Assembly: GCF_036330325.1 (NCBI RefSeq)
Contig: NZ_JAZDRO010000001.1
Span: 868,001 to 932,000 of the forward strand
DNA: 64,000 nt
Reading direction: 5' to 3'
From: Hyphobacterium marinum
GTDB lineage: Bacteria; Pseudomonadota; Alphaproteobacteria; Caulobacterales; Maricaulaceae
The notes under the pieces were generated by a model that was given only the letters and a program-made list of their open reading frames with translations, did no database searches and was not told the origin of the DNA. This document shows positions 9,891-18,157 of the stretch, in pieces; positions within the stretch are counted from its first letter, which is position 1, and every line of letters starts with the position of its first letter. A program made the translations under genes and the position numbers.

Positions 9891-9923
9891 CTGTCATCAA
9901 ACTGTCGTTTGACTGTCATAAAG
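9891..9923 (+). promoter_or_regulatory. Pho box: three tandem PhoB half-sites upstream of pstC
   Basis: CTGTCAT (9891), CTGTCGT (9902) and CTGTCAT (9913) recur with an exact 11-base period, each followed by an AT-rich tetranucleotide. This is the known PhoB-binding direct-repeat pattern. It lies about 95 bases before the pstC start and implies that pstCAB-phoU-phoB is autoregulated by its own last product. Confidence 0.85.
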
Positions 9924-10016
9924 CCGCGGCAGGTGGCCGTGTAGACGCAGGCCCGGATACCGGGGCGCGAGTCGTTTCCGGCACAGTTTCACGCGGGCCG
10001 GGGGTCGCAACATCTC

Positions 10017-11276
10017 ATGTCGGTAAGTGCCATTACGGCCCTGACATTGCTGGTTCTTGTATCGGCCGGATTCTATCTGGGCCGGACCCGTGCCGTTGCG
10101 TCGGCTTCGGGAAAACCGGCTTCGCTGCATTCGCTGCCGAATTACCATGGCTATTTCCTGGCGATTTGGACCGCTGTTCCCGCTCTCCTGGTCCTGGGCC
10201 TGTGCGCGGTTTTCTCTGGTTCGATCCAGTCGGCTGTATCCGCCTTGCCGGCGGCGAATATCCTGCTACTGGCGGGTCCGCCGGTGGCGGCCCTGATTGC
10301 CGGTCTGGCGGGGCTGCAGATTGCCCGCGGACGAATCGCGCAGCGATTCCGTGCCCGCAATCACGTCGAACGCTTTATCGGCCTGATCCTGCTCTTGAGC
10401 TCCGTGATCGCGATCCTGACCACGGTGGGCATCGTCCTGTCGCTCCTGTTTGAAAGCCTGCGCTTCTTTGAAGCCATCAACTGGCAGATCCAGGATTTCC
10501 TGTTCGGGCTGCAATGGAGCCCGCAAATCGCCATCCGCGAGGACCAGGTCGGTCAGACCGGGGCGTTCGGAGCCGTGCCGCTTTTCGCCGGGACGGCGAT
10601 GATCACCGTGATCGCGATGCTGATCGCCGCGCCGGTCGGCCTGTTCGCGGCCATCTACCTGTCCGAATACGCCGGACCCGCCACGCGCCGGACCGTCAAG
10701 CCGATCCTGGAAATCCTCGCGGGTATTCCGACCGTGGTTTACGGCTTTTTCGCCCTGCTGACGGTTGGACCGGCGATCCGGGCCGCCGCGACTTTCATCG
10801 GTGTCGATGGGGCCGTGACGCAAAGCGCGCTGTCGGCCGGTCTGGTTATGGGCGTGATGATCATCCCCTTCGTGTCGTCCCTGTCCGACGATGTCATCAA
10901 CGCCGTCCCGCAATCATTGCGCGACGGGGCCTATGCGATGGGCGCGACCAAGTCGGAAACCGTGCGCCAGGTCATCCTGCCCGCCGCGCTGCCCGGCATT
11001 GTCGGTGCGCTGTTGCTGGCCGTCAGCCGCGCGGTCGGGGAGACGATGATCGTCGTCATGGCCGCCGGGCAGGGGGCCAATCTGACAGCCAACCCGTTCG
11101 AATCGGTGACCACGATCACGGTGCAGATCGTGATGCTGCTGACCGGCGACCAGGAATTCGACAGCCCCAAGACCCTCTCCGCGTTCGCGCTGGGCCTGGT
11201 GCTGTTCGCTTTCACCCTTGCGCTGAACGTCATCGCCCTCCGGGTCGTGCAGAAATACCGGGAAAAGTATGACTGA
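10017..11276 (+). CDS. pstC: Phosphate ABC transporter permease PstC
   Basis: Inner-membrane permease of the high-affinity phosphate importer, 419 residues. The N-terminal third carries extra membrane helices (about residues 1-22, 40-62, 78-100) ahead of the usual PstC core. The core holds the permease fold with AAPVGLFAAIYLSEYA and the cytoplasmic EAA-like loop SLRDGAYAMGATKSETVRQV, followed by LPAALPGIVGALLLAVSRAVGET. It is longer than the roughly 320-residue enterobacterial protein, as seen in alphaproteobacteria. Its end overlaps pstA by 8 bases, indicating translational coupling. Expression is expected from the Pho box at 9891. Confidence 0.95.
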   Translation: MSVSAITALTLLVLVSAGFYLGRTRAVASASGKPASLHSLPNYHGYFLAIWTAVPALLVLGLCAVFSGSIQSAVSALPAANILLLAGPPVAALIAGLAGLQIARGRIAQRFRARNHVERFIGLILLLSSVIAILTTVGIVLSLLFESLRFFEAINWQIQDFLFGLQWSPQIAIREDQVGQTGAFGAVPLFAGTAMITVIAMLIAAPVGLFAAIYLSEYAGPATRRTVKPILEILAGIPTVVYGFFALLTVGPAIRAAATFIGVDGAVTQSALSAGLVMGVMIIPFVSSLSDDVINAVPQSLRDGAYAMGATKSETVRQVILPAALPGIVGALLLAVSRAVGETMIVVMAAGQGANLTANPFESVTTITVQIVMLLTGDQEFDSPKTLSAFALGLVLFAFTLALNVIALRVVQKYREKYD

Positions 11277-13005
11277 CGCGACCAGTATCCGCGAAGCGGT
11301 GGAACGCCGCCTGGCCAAGCGCTATCGCGCCGAGGCCCGATTCCGGTCGTTCGGGATCGCGGCAATCTGTTTTGCGATTGCTGTGCTTCTGCTCCTGCTG
11401 GGTTCGATCGGCTACCAGTCGATCTCGGCCTTCACGGTGAACGAATTGTCCCTGCCGGTGACGCTGGAGCGCGAACGCGTCGATCCGCGCGGCGATGGCA
11501 GTCCGGAATCGCTGCGTGCGGGCTCCTACAACGGGATTCTCCAGGACGCGCTGCGCGAACAATTCCCCTCCGTCACGGAGCGGGCCCAGTTGCGGGAACT
11601 GTTCGCGCTCTACACGCCGCTCAATGCCGCTCGCCTGCTCAACGAGGTGGCCGAGAATCCGGGGCTGGTGGGCCAGACGATCTATTTCGACATGCCGATT
11701 TCCGACCATGCCGATCTTTATCTGCAAGGCCGGATCACGGACTCCGTACGCGCCGAACAGAGTGTCGCCGCCAGTCCGTCCGGAGTGTCAGGAGAGGTGT
11801 CCATCCGGACTGATGAGCCGGCCTTCGCCAGCCTGATGGCGGCCGCCCAGAATGACCTTACTGAGCGCGCCGAGGCGCTGGAGCGGCGTGCGAGCCGTTA
11901 CCGCAATCGCGCGGAAGGCATGGATGCGGGCAGTGCCGCTGAACGCCTGATCTCCGATGCCGCTACCGCCGAGGCACAAGCTGAAGTGCTCCGCGCCAGC
12001 GCAGCTTCCGCGCTGGAAGAGACCTCGTTGTCGAGTGATCTGCAAAGCCGGCTGGTCGAGATCAATGGCGGTGTGGTCAAGGTCGAGACCATTTCCCAAG
12101 GCGGCCGTGTCGCCACCGGCCGGGCGCTGTTGCCACTCGTCTCGGCCGATGCTGCGAACAGCTGGACGATCCGGACGATCGAGGTGCCGGAAACCGAACG
12201 CCGCTTCTCTGACGCGCAAATCGTGTGGACCGACGCATTGGCCGACGCCGGTCTCGTGACCGAGCGTTTCAACACCTATCTCTTCACCAATGCCGACTCG
12301 CGCGAACCGGAGCTTGCCGGGGTGCAGGGCGCGTTGATCGGGTCGATCCTGACCATGTTCGTGACGATGCTGCTGGCGGTTCCCATCGGGGTGTTCACCG
12401 CGATTTACCTCGAAGAGTTTGCGCCGAAGAACAAGCTGACCGATCTGATCGAGGTCAACATAAACAATCTCGCCGCGGTACCCTCCATTGTCTTTGGTCT
12501 GCTGGGCCTGGCGGTCTTCATCAACTTTTTCGGCCTGCCGCGTTCGGCCCCGCTGGTCGGCGGCATGGTGCTGGCGCTGATGACGCTGCCGACGGTGATC
12601 ATTTCCTCACGCGCGGCGCTGAAGGCCGTTCCGCCCTCGATCCGGGAGGCGGCGCTCGGTGTCGGTGCGTCACGGACCCAGACCGTGTTTCACCACGTGC
12701 TGCCACTGGCCTTGCCGGGTATCCTGACCGGGTCGATCATCGGCCTCGCCCAGGCGCTGGGGGAAACCGCGCCGCTGTTGATGATCGGCATGGTCGCCTT
12801 CATCGCTGACGCGCCCAGCCTTGCGCCGGGCGGGCTGACCGAGCCGGCGACGGTGATGCCGGTCCAGATCTATCTGTGGTCCGATGGGGCCGAGCGCGCC
12901 TTCGAGGCCCGCACCGCGGCGGCGATCATCGTCCTGCTCGCGCTGATGATTGCCTTCAATGCGCTGGCCGTCTTCCTGCGGCGGCGCTTCGAGAAACGAT
13001 GGTAG
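11269..13005 (+). CDS. pstA: Phosphate ABC transporter permease PstA with long N-terminal periplasmic insert (DUF3333-like)
   Basis: Second permease subunit of the phosphate importer, 578 residues, about twice the enterobacterial PstA. One membrane helix (about residues 26-48) is followed by some 290 residues with no membrane segment before the permease core begins near residue 355 (GALIGSILTMFVTMLLAVPIGVFTAIYLEEFAP). The insert is probably periplasmic; residues 185-265 are rich in Ala, Glu and Arg and look like a coiled coil. N-terminal extensions of this type are known in alphaproteobacterial PstA as DUF3333. The EAA loop SIREAALGVGASRTQTVFHHV is intact. It overlaps pstC by 8 bases and is followed after one base by pstB. 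Confidence 0.93.
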   Translation: MTDATSIREAVERRLAKRYRAEARFRSFGIAAICFAIAVLLLLLGSIGYQSISAFTVNELSLPVTLERERVDPRGDGSPESLRAGSYNGILQDALREQFPSVTERAQLRELFALYTPLNAARLLNEVAENPGLVGQTIYFDMPISDHADLYLQGRITDSVRAEQSVAASPSGVSGEVSIRTDEPAFASLMAAAQNDLTERAEALERRASRYRNRAEGMDAGSAAERLISDAATAEAQAEVLRASAASALEETSLSSDLQSRLVEINGGVVKVETISQGGRVATGRALLPLVSADAANSWTIRTIEVPETERRFSDAQIVWTDALADAGLVTERFNTYLFTNADSREPELAGVQGALIGSILTMFVTMLLAVPIGVFTAIYLEEFAPKNKLTDLIEVNINNLAAVPSIVFGLLGLAVFINFFGLPRSAPLVGGMVLALMTLPTVIISSRAALKAVPPSIREAALGVGASRTQTVFHHVLPLALPGILTGSIIGLAQALGETAPLLMIGMVAFIADAPSLAPGGLTEPATVMPVQIYLWSDGAERAFEARTAAAIIVLLALMIAFNALAVFLRRRFEKRW

Positions 13006-13006
13006 G

Positions 13007-13816
13007 ATGAAAGACGTGACCGAGAAAATTCAGACCGTCTATCACGCGAACCAGCCCGCCAATCCGAAAGTGGCGCTTGACGGGGTCGATGTGTTCTACG
13101 GCCCGAAACAGGCCGTATTCGGCGTGACGATGGGCATTCCGGACCGTTCGGTGACGGCGTTCATCGGCCCGTCGGGCTGTGGCAAGTCGACCGTGCTTCG
13201 CACAATCAACCGGATGAACGACACGATCGACATCGCCCGTGTCACCGGCTCGGTGAAGATCGACGGCGAAGAAGTCAACGCCAAGGATGTCGACCCGGTC
13301 ATCCTGCGCGCCCGGGTCGGCATGGTGTTCCAGAAGCCGAACCCGTTTCCGAAATCCATCTATGACAACATTGCCTACGGGCCGCGCATCCACGGCCTCG
13401 CATCGTCCAAGTCCGAGCTCGACGACATTGTCGAGACCAGCCTGAAAAAGGCCGGGCTCTGGAACGAGGTCTCGGACCGGCTCGACCAGCCCGGCACCGG
13501 CCTGTCCGGCGGTCAGCAGCAACGCCTCGTCATAGCACGGGCCATTGCGGTTTCGCCGGAAGTCATCCTGATGGACGAGCCCTGCTCGGCGCTGGACCCG
13601 ATCGCGACGGCCAAGATCGAGGAGCTGATCGACGAGCTGCGCGAGAATTACTGCATCATCATCGTCACGCACTCGATGGCCCAGGCCGCCCGGGTGTCAC
13701 AGCACACCGCCTTCTTCCACCTCGGTGATCTCGTCGAATACGGCGGCACCGAAGAGATTTTCACCAATCCGCACGACCAGCGGACGCAAGACTACATCAC
13801 CGGCCGCTTCGGCTAG
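13007..13816 (+). CDS. pstB: Phosphate ABC transporter ATP-binding protein PstB
   Basis: Cytoplasmic ATPase that powers phosphate uptake, 269 residues. It shows Walker A GPSGCGKST, the Q-loop GMVFQKPNPFPKSIYDN, the signature LSGGQQQRLVIARA, Walker B VILMDEPCSALDP and the H-loop VTHSMAQA. The PstB-specific stretch TINRMNDTID is present. The start is taken at 13007, one base after the pstA stop; the frame stays open upstream but the added residues are pstA sequence in another frame. Together with PstC and PstA it needs a PstS binding protein, which is not encoded in this window. Confidence 0.96.
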   Translation: MKDVTEKIQTVYHANQPANPKVALDGVDVFYGPKQAVFGVTMGIPDRSVTAFIGPSGCGKSTVLRTINRMNDTIDIARVTGSVKIDGEEVNAKDVDPVILRARVGMVFQKPNPFPKSIYDNIAYGPRIHGLASSKSELDDIVETSLKKAGLWNEVSDRLDQPGTGLSGGQQQRLVIARAIAVSPEVILMDEPCSALDPIATAKIEELIDELRENYCIIIVTHSMAQAARVSQHTAFFHLGDLVEYGGTEEIFTNPHDQRTQDYITGRFG

Positions 13817-13854
13817 CGGCCACCAACCCGGGGCCTTCTGGAGGGCTCGATCGC

Positions 13855-14559
13855 ATGAATGTGCAACCGCATACCGTCAAGGCTTTCGGCGAGGAGCTGA
13901 ACCAGCTGTCGAGTGATGTCGCGCGCATGGGCGGGCTCGCCGAGGCGCTCGTGGCCGATTGCATCCAAGCCGTGGTCCGGCGTGATGGCGACCTGGCCGC
14001 CTCGATCATCGACCGCGACAAGCAGGTCGACGTAATGGAGCGCGAGATCGAAAAGCGGGTCATCCGCATCATCGCGCTGCGCCAGCCCATGGCGACCGAT
14101 CTGCGCGCGACCATCGCGGCTTACCGGATCAGCCATGATCTCGAACGCATTGGTGACCTCGCCAAGAACATCGCCCGGCGGACCCATGTCCTCAATGAAT
14201 CCGAGCCCGTCGTGCTGACGCGCGGGGTGGAGCGGATGGGCAAGCTGGTCGTGGGCCACCTTCACGATACGCTCAATGCCTATTCGTCGGGCGCAGTAGA
14301 CGAGGCCGTGACGGCCTGGCGCGCCGACGAGGAAGTCGACGAGCATTACAACAGCCTGTTCCGCGAGCTTCTGACCTACATGATGGAAGACCCGCGCATG
14401 ATCTCGTCGAGCACGCAGATGCTGTTCGTGGCGAAAAATCTCGAGCGCATTGGCGACCACTGCACCAACATCGCTGAAATGGTTCACTACCTTGTCACCG
14501 GGGAAGAGCTGCACCGTGCGCCGCCCGTCCCCAAGTCCGATCTTTCGGACCCAGCCTAG
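13855..14559 (+). CDS. phoU: Phosphate signalling complex protein PhoU
   Basis: Cytoplasmic negative regulator that couples the Pst transporter to PhoR so that phosphorylation of PhoB stops when phosphate is plentiful, 234 residues. The two three-helix PhoU repeats are visible, each with an acidic metal-binding stretch around DLERIGDLAKNIARR and NLERIGDHCTNIAEM. It lies between pstB and phoB, 38 and 12 bases away, and is surely part of the same transcript. Confidence 0.95.
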   Translation: MNVQPHTVKAFGEELNQLSSDVARMGGLAEALVADCIQAVVRRDGDLAASIIDRDKQVDVMEREIEKRVIRIIALRQPMATDLRATIAAYRISHDLERIGDLAKNIARRTHVLNESEPVVLTRGVERMGKLVVGHLHDTLNAYSSGAVDEAVTAWRADEEVDEHYNSLFRELLTYMMEDPRMISSSTQMLFVAKNLERIGDHCTNIAEMVHYLVTGEELHRAPPVPKSDLSDPA

Positions 14560-14571
14560 AGGAAGACCGGT

Positions 14572-15270
14572 ATGCAACCTCATATTCTGGTCGTTGAAGA
14601 CGAGGACGCCCTGTCCACCCTGTTGCAGTACAACCTTGAAAAGGAAGGCTTCAAGGTCTCCGTCGCCGGTGATGGCGAAGAGGCCATGATGCTGGTCGAT
14701 GAGGCGATGCCCGACATCGTCCTGGTCGACTGGATGCTGCCGAAAGTCTCCGGGATCGAGGTTTGCCGCCGTCTGCGCGGCCGCCATGAATCGCGCAATG
14801 TGCCGATCATCATGCTGACGGCGCGCGGCGAGGAGGGTGACCGGGTGCGCGGTCTCGATACCGGCGCAGACGACTATATCGTCAAGCCGTTCTCGATGGT
14901 GGAACTCTTCGCCCGCATTCGCGCGGTGATGCGGCGTATCCGTCCGGGCCTCGCCGACGACAAGGTTCGCTGCGGCGACATCGTCATCGACCGTGTCGCC
15001 CACCGGGTGAAGCGCGGCGATACGGAAATTCATCTCGGCCCGACCGAATTCCGCCTGCTCGATTATCTTATGCAGCACCCGGGACGCGTCTTCTCGCGCG
15101 AACAGCTGCTCGACGCGGTCTGGGGCTCGGACGTCTATGTCGAGGCGCGAACCGTCGACGTGCATATCGGCCGGCTGCGCAAGGCGCTCAATGAAAGTGC
15201 GTCCGGTGATCCGATCCGCACCGTCCGCTCGGCGGGCTATGCCCTCGACGTGGAAACCGCGTCCGCCTGA
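14572..15270 (+). CDS. phoB: Phosphate regulon response regulator PhoB
   Basis: OmpR-family transcription factor that binds Pho boxes, 232 residues. The receiver domain (about residues 4-120) has the acidic pair VEDED, phospho-acceptor Asp53 in VLVDWMLP, and Lys in YIVKPFS. The winged-helix domain (about 135-228) has the recognition region EARTVDVHIGRLRKAL. It is the last gene of the pst operon and is expected to regulate that operon through the site at 9891. The transcript probably ends at the hairpin just downstream. Confidence 0.96.
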   Translation: MQPHILVVEDEDALSTLLQYNLEKEGFKVSVAGDGEEAMMLVDEAMPDIVLVDWMLPKVSGIEVCRRLRGRHESRNVPIIMLTARGEEGDRVRGLDTGADDYIVKPFSMVELFARIRAVMRRIRPGLADDKVRCGDIVIDRVAHRVKRGDTEIHLGPTEFRLLDYLMQHPGRVFSREQLLDAVWGSDVYVEARTVDVHIGRLRKALNESASGDPIRTVRSAGYALDVETASA

Positions 15271-15295
15271 CCGTCACCTGTCATCAGACAAAAAG

Positions 15296-15324
15296 ACGGG
15301 CGGCTCCGTGAAGGAACCGCCCGT
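15296..15324 (-). terminator. Shared hairpin terminator between phoB and gcrA
   Basis: ACGGGCGG-TCC pairs with GGA-CCGCCCGT around the loop GTGAA, 11 pairs with one C-A mismatch. On the minus strand it is followed by TCTTTTTGTC, a good U-tract, so it best ends gcrA. On the plus strand it lies 26 bases after the phoB stop without a U-tract and may still end that transcript less efficiently. Confidence 0.75.
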
Positions 15325-15356
15325 TCAGGTGTCAAGCTCGTAAAGTCTTGTAAAGC

Positions 15357-15881
15357 CTAGAAATTCACCCGGCGCGTCGCGGCGATGGCATCGAGCGCGG
15401 CATTGGCGTCCGAGGTGCGGCGGCGGCGCTTCTGTTGCGGCTGATAGGCCAGCTGGGCGTGGGCCTCGCAATAGGCGGCTCCGGGATCGGAGCGGCGGCC
15501 GCAGAAGCGGAAATCGCCGGTTGCCGGATCACCGATCGGCCATTTGCACATCGAGTCCTTCAGGGTCAGGACCGTCGCGAATTCGCCATTGGGCAGCGGG
15601 GCCGGCTCGAGCGACTTTGTTTTCGGGGCCGGTGCGGGCTCGGTCCGGGCGGTCACGCGCGGCTTGGCCGGCTGTGACGGGGCACGGGTCCGGGCCGGGG
15701 TCGCGGCAGGGCGGCGTGCCGGGCGCGAGGGCGCGGCGCGCCCCGAGAGGCCGAGGCGGTGGACCTTGCCGATCACCGCATTGCGGGTGACACCGCCGAG
15801 CTGCTTGGCGATCTGGCTGGCCGACTGGCCCTCTGCCCAGAGTTTCTTCAATTCCTCGACGCGTTCGTCAGTCCAGGCCAT
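15357..15881 (-). CDS. gcrA: Cell-cycle regulator GcrA
   Basis: GcrA is an unusual sigma70-associated transcription factor of alphaproteobacteria that acts at promoters methylated at GANTC by CcrM. The 174-residue product has the conserved N-terminal helix-turn-helix (residues 1-48: MAWTDERVEELKKLWAEG, then GGVTRNAVIGKVHRLGLSGR). A Pro/Ala/Arg-rich linker (about 50-100) leads to the C-terminal RNA-polymerase-interacting region with CKWPIGDPATGDFRFCGR and a further Cys-His stretch (YCEAHAQLAY). The start has GGGAGAG upstream. It is convergent with phoB and divergent from the ABC permease gene. Confidence 0.95.
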   Translation of the reverse strand: MAWTDERVEELKKLWAEGQSASQIAKQLGGVTRNAVIGKVHRLGLSGRAAPSRPARRPAATPARTRAPSQPAKPRVTARTEPAPAPKTKSLEPAPLPNGEFATVLTLKDSMCKWPIGDPATGDFRFCGRRSDPGAAYCEAHAQLAYQPQQKRRRRTSDANAALDAIAATRRVNF

Positions 15882-16013
15882 GTCGTCTCTCCCTACCGGG
15901 TTTGCCCCTGATCCATACCAGCCTTGGTGTGCCTGTATGGCCCAACCGCTATATATGGTGTCTGTTGCTAGATACAGTACTCAGCGAGCGCCGGACCACA
16001 AGATGCGCGCACT

Positions 16014-16037
16014 GATTCGCCTGTGGAAAGCTGATTC
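16014..16037. promoter_or_regulatory. Pair of GANTC (CcrM methylation) sites upstream of the ABC permease
   Basis: GATTC occurs at 16014-16018 and 16033-16037, both preceded by CT, in the intergenic space between gcrA and the permease gene. GANTC sites in promoters are the sites through which CcrM methylation and GcrA act in Caulobacter relatives. Whether these two are functional is inference from position only. Confidence 0.35.
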
Positions 16038-16103
16038 GGATTGCAGCAGGGACTGCGCGACAGGGTCTCGCGCGGCGTGCCGGTTCGTGCTAGCCCGGCG
16101 CTC

Positions 16104-16916
16104 ATGACGACGTTCCAGACCTCCGCTGAACCGCCCGCCCCGCGCCAGATCGGCTCCGTCAACTGGCTGGGCTTCTGGACACTTTACAAGAAGGAAGTCC
16201 GGCGCTTCCTGAAGGTAACGTTCCAGACCGTCGCCGTCCCGGTGTCGATGTCGCTGCTCTACATGCTGTTGTTCGCGGTCGTGTTCGCATCGCGCCGCGG
16301 CGATGTGCAGGGCGTGCCCTATATTGAATTCCTGGCACCCGGCCTGATCCTGATGGGCGTTCTGAACAACGCCTTCGCCAATTCCTCGTCATCGATCCTG
16401 GTGTCGAAGGTGCAGGGCAATGCCGTTGATTTCCTGATGCCGCCGCTGTCGGCGGCCGAACTGGCCGCCGGCTTCATCCTCGGCGCGGCAACGCGCGGAT
16501 TTGGAGTCGGCATCGCGACGGCGGCCGTGCTGGTCTGGTTCATCGATCTGATGCCGGCCCATTTGTGGGCCATCATCTATTTCGGGGTCAGCGCCTCGCT
16601 GATGCTCGGAATGCTGGGCGTGATTGGAGGCATCTGGGCGGAGAAGTTTGACCATATCGCGGTCGTGACCTTTTTCATCACGCCGCTGACCTTCCTGTCA
16701 GGAACCTTCTATTCGGTCAGCGTTCTGCCCGAGCCTTTCGAGACGCTGAGCCACTTCAATCCCTTCTTCTACATGATTGACGGCTTCCGCTACGGCTTCA
16801 CCGGCGAGGCCGACGGCAATGTGATGATCGGGGTTGTTTCGACGCTCGCGATCAATGCCGTGCTGATGACGATCTGCTATCTGATCCTGAAATCGGGTTG
16901 GCGCTTGAAGAGCTAG
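16104..16916 (+). CDS. ABC-2 type transporter permease (NodJ/DrrB-like), no ATPase partner adjacent
   Basis: Membrane permease of an ABC-2 exporter, 270 residues. Six membrane segments are visible: about residues 40-60 (VAVPVSMSLLYMLLFAVVFA), 75-95, 120-142, 150-172, 180-200 and 243-262. The stretch LAPGLILMGVLNNAFANSSSS is typical of the family. Its ATPase would normally be next to it, but the neighbours are gcrA (divergent) and argD (50 bases downstream, same strand). The ATG at 16104 has no clear ribosome site; the longer frame to 16041 has no better one. The exported substrate is unknown; lipids or polysaccharides are usual for this family. Confidence 0.85.
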   Translation: MTTFQTSAEPPAPRQIGSVNWLGFWTLYKKEVRRFLKVTFQTVAVPVSMSLLYMLLFAVVFASRRGDVQGVPYIEFLAPGLILMGVLNNAFANSSSSILVSKVQGNAVDFLMPPLSAAELAAGFILGAATRGFGVGIATAAVLVWFIDLMPAHLWAIIYFGVSASLMLGMLGVIGGIWAEKFDHIAVVTFFITPLTFLSGTFYSVSVLPEPFETLSHFNPFFYMIDGFRYGFTGEADGNVMIGVVSTLAINAVLMTICYLILKSGWRLKS

Positions 16917-16967
16917 GCCCGTGCGCCTAGACCGGCCCCAACCCGCCACACCCGACTGGAGAGACCC

Positions 16968-18152
16968 ATGCCCGCCCCGCTGATGGACACTTATTCCCCG
17001 CCTGATCTCGTTTTTGAAAAGGGGGAGGGCGTCTATCTCTACACCGCCGCGGGCGACCGTTATCTCGACTTCATCTCGGGTATCGCGGTCAACGCGCTGG
17101 GTCATGCGCATCCCAAGGCGGTCGCTGCGCTGAAAGCGCAGGCGGACAAGATCTGGCACCTGTCGAACATGTTCCAGGTGCCGGGACAGAAAGTGCTGGC
17201 CGACAAGCTGACCGGCGCGACTTTCGCTGACCGGGTCTTCTTCACCAATTCCGGTGCCGAGGCGGTGGAATGCGCGCTGAAAACGGCGCGCCACTATTTC
17301 TTCAACAAGGGCGAGCCGCACCGCTACCGGATTATCACCTTTGCCGGGGCCTTCCACGGCCGCACTTATGGCGCGATCAATGCCGGCGGCAATCCGAAAT
17401 ATCTCGAAGGTTTCGGCCCGGCGATGGAAGGTTTCGACCAGGTGCCGTTCGGGGACATGGACGCGGTCAAGGCCGCGATCACCGAAGAAACCGCGGCCAT
17501 CCTGATCGAACCGGTTCAGGGCGAGGGCGGCGTGCGCGCCGTGGCGGACGCCGACTTGCGCCAGCTGCGGTCGCTGTGTGACGAACACGGTCTTCTGCTG
17601 ATCTATGACGAGGTGCAGTGCGGGGCCGGCCGTACAGGCAAGCTTTTTGCCCACGAATGGGCTGGCAGCGCCCAGCCCGACATCATGGCCGTGGCCAAGG
17701 GTATTGGCGGCGGCTTCCCCATGGGCGCGTGCCTGGCGACCGAAGAGGCTGGCAATCACATGGTCGTTGGTACGCACGGATCGACTTTTGGCGGCAATCC
17801 GCTCGCCATGGCCGTCGGTAATGTCGTCTTTGACGAGCTGTCCGCGCCGGGCTTCATGGACCAGGTCGTCGAGACCGGGAATTATCTTGGCCAGCAGTTG
17901 CAAGGCCTCGCCGACCGGCATTCCGGCATCGTCGAGGAAGTCCGCGGCCGCGGCCTCCTTCTCGGGCTGAAGCTGAATGACAGCGTCGTCAACAAGCAGG
18001 TCGCCGGGCTGGCCCGCGACCGGGGCCTCCTGATCGGCGCGGCGGGCGACAATGTCGCGCGCATGGCTCCGCCGCTCATCATCACGCGCGAACATGCCCA
18101 TGAAGCGATCGAGAAGCTGGACGACGCGCTGACGGAAGCCGCCAAGGGCTGA
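16968..18152 (+). CDS. argD: Acetylornithine aminotransferase (aspartate aminotransferase family)
   Basis: PLP-dependent class III aminotransferase that converts N-acetylglutamate semialdehyde to N-acetylornithine in arginine synthesis, 394 residues. It has the phosphate-binding TNSGAEAVECALK, the cofactor-ring Asp in LLIYDEVQCGAGRTG, and the Schiff-base lysine Lys244 in AVAKGIGGGFPMGA. Length and motifs match ArgD; related succinylornithine or GABA transaminases are less likely. The start ATG follows GGAGAG. hslO begins 5 bases downstream; argF, which often stands between these two genes in alphaproteobacteria, is absent here. Confidence 0.9.
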   Translation: MPAPLMDTYSPPDLVFEKGEGVYLYTAAGDRYLDFISGIAVNALGHAHPKAVAALKAQADKIWHLSNMFQVPGQKVLADKLTGATFADRVFFTNSGAEAVECALKTARHYFFNKGEPHRYRIITFAGAFHGRTYGAINAGGNPKYLEGFGPAMEGFDQVPFGDMDAVKAAITEETAAILIEPVQGEGGVRAVADADLRQLRSLCDEHGLLLIYDEVQCGAGRTGKLFAHEWAGSAQPDIMAVAKGIGGGFPMGACLATEEAGNHMVVGTHGSTFGGNPLAMAVGNVVFDELSAPGFMDQVVETGNYLGQQLQGLADRHSGIVEEVRGRGLLLGLKLNDSVVNKQVAGLARDRGLLIGAAGDNVARMAPPLIITREHAHEAIEKLDDALTEAAKG

Positions 18153-18157
18153 CGCCG

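Noticed and set aside
15277..15287. CTGTCATCAGA after phoB as a further Pho box
   Set aside because: Single half-site beyond the phoB stop with no downstream gene on that strand.
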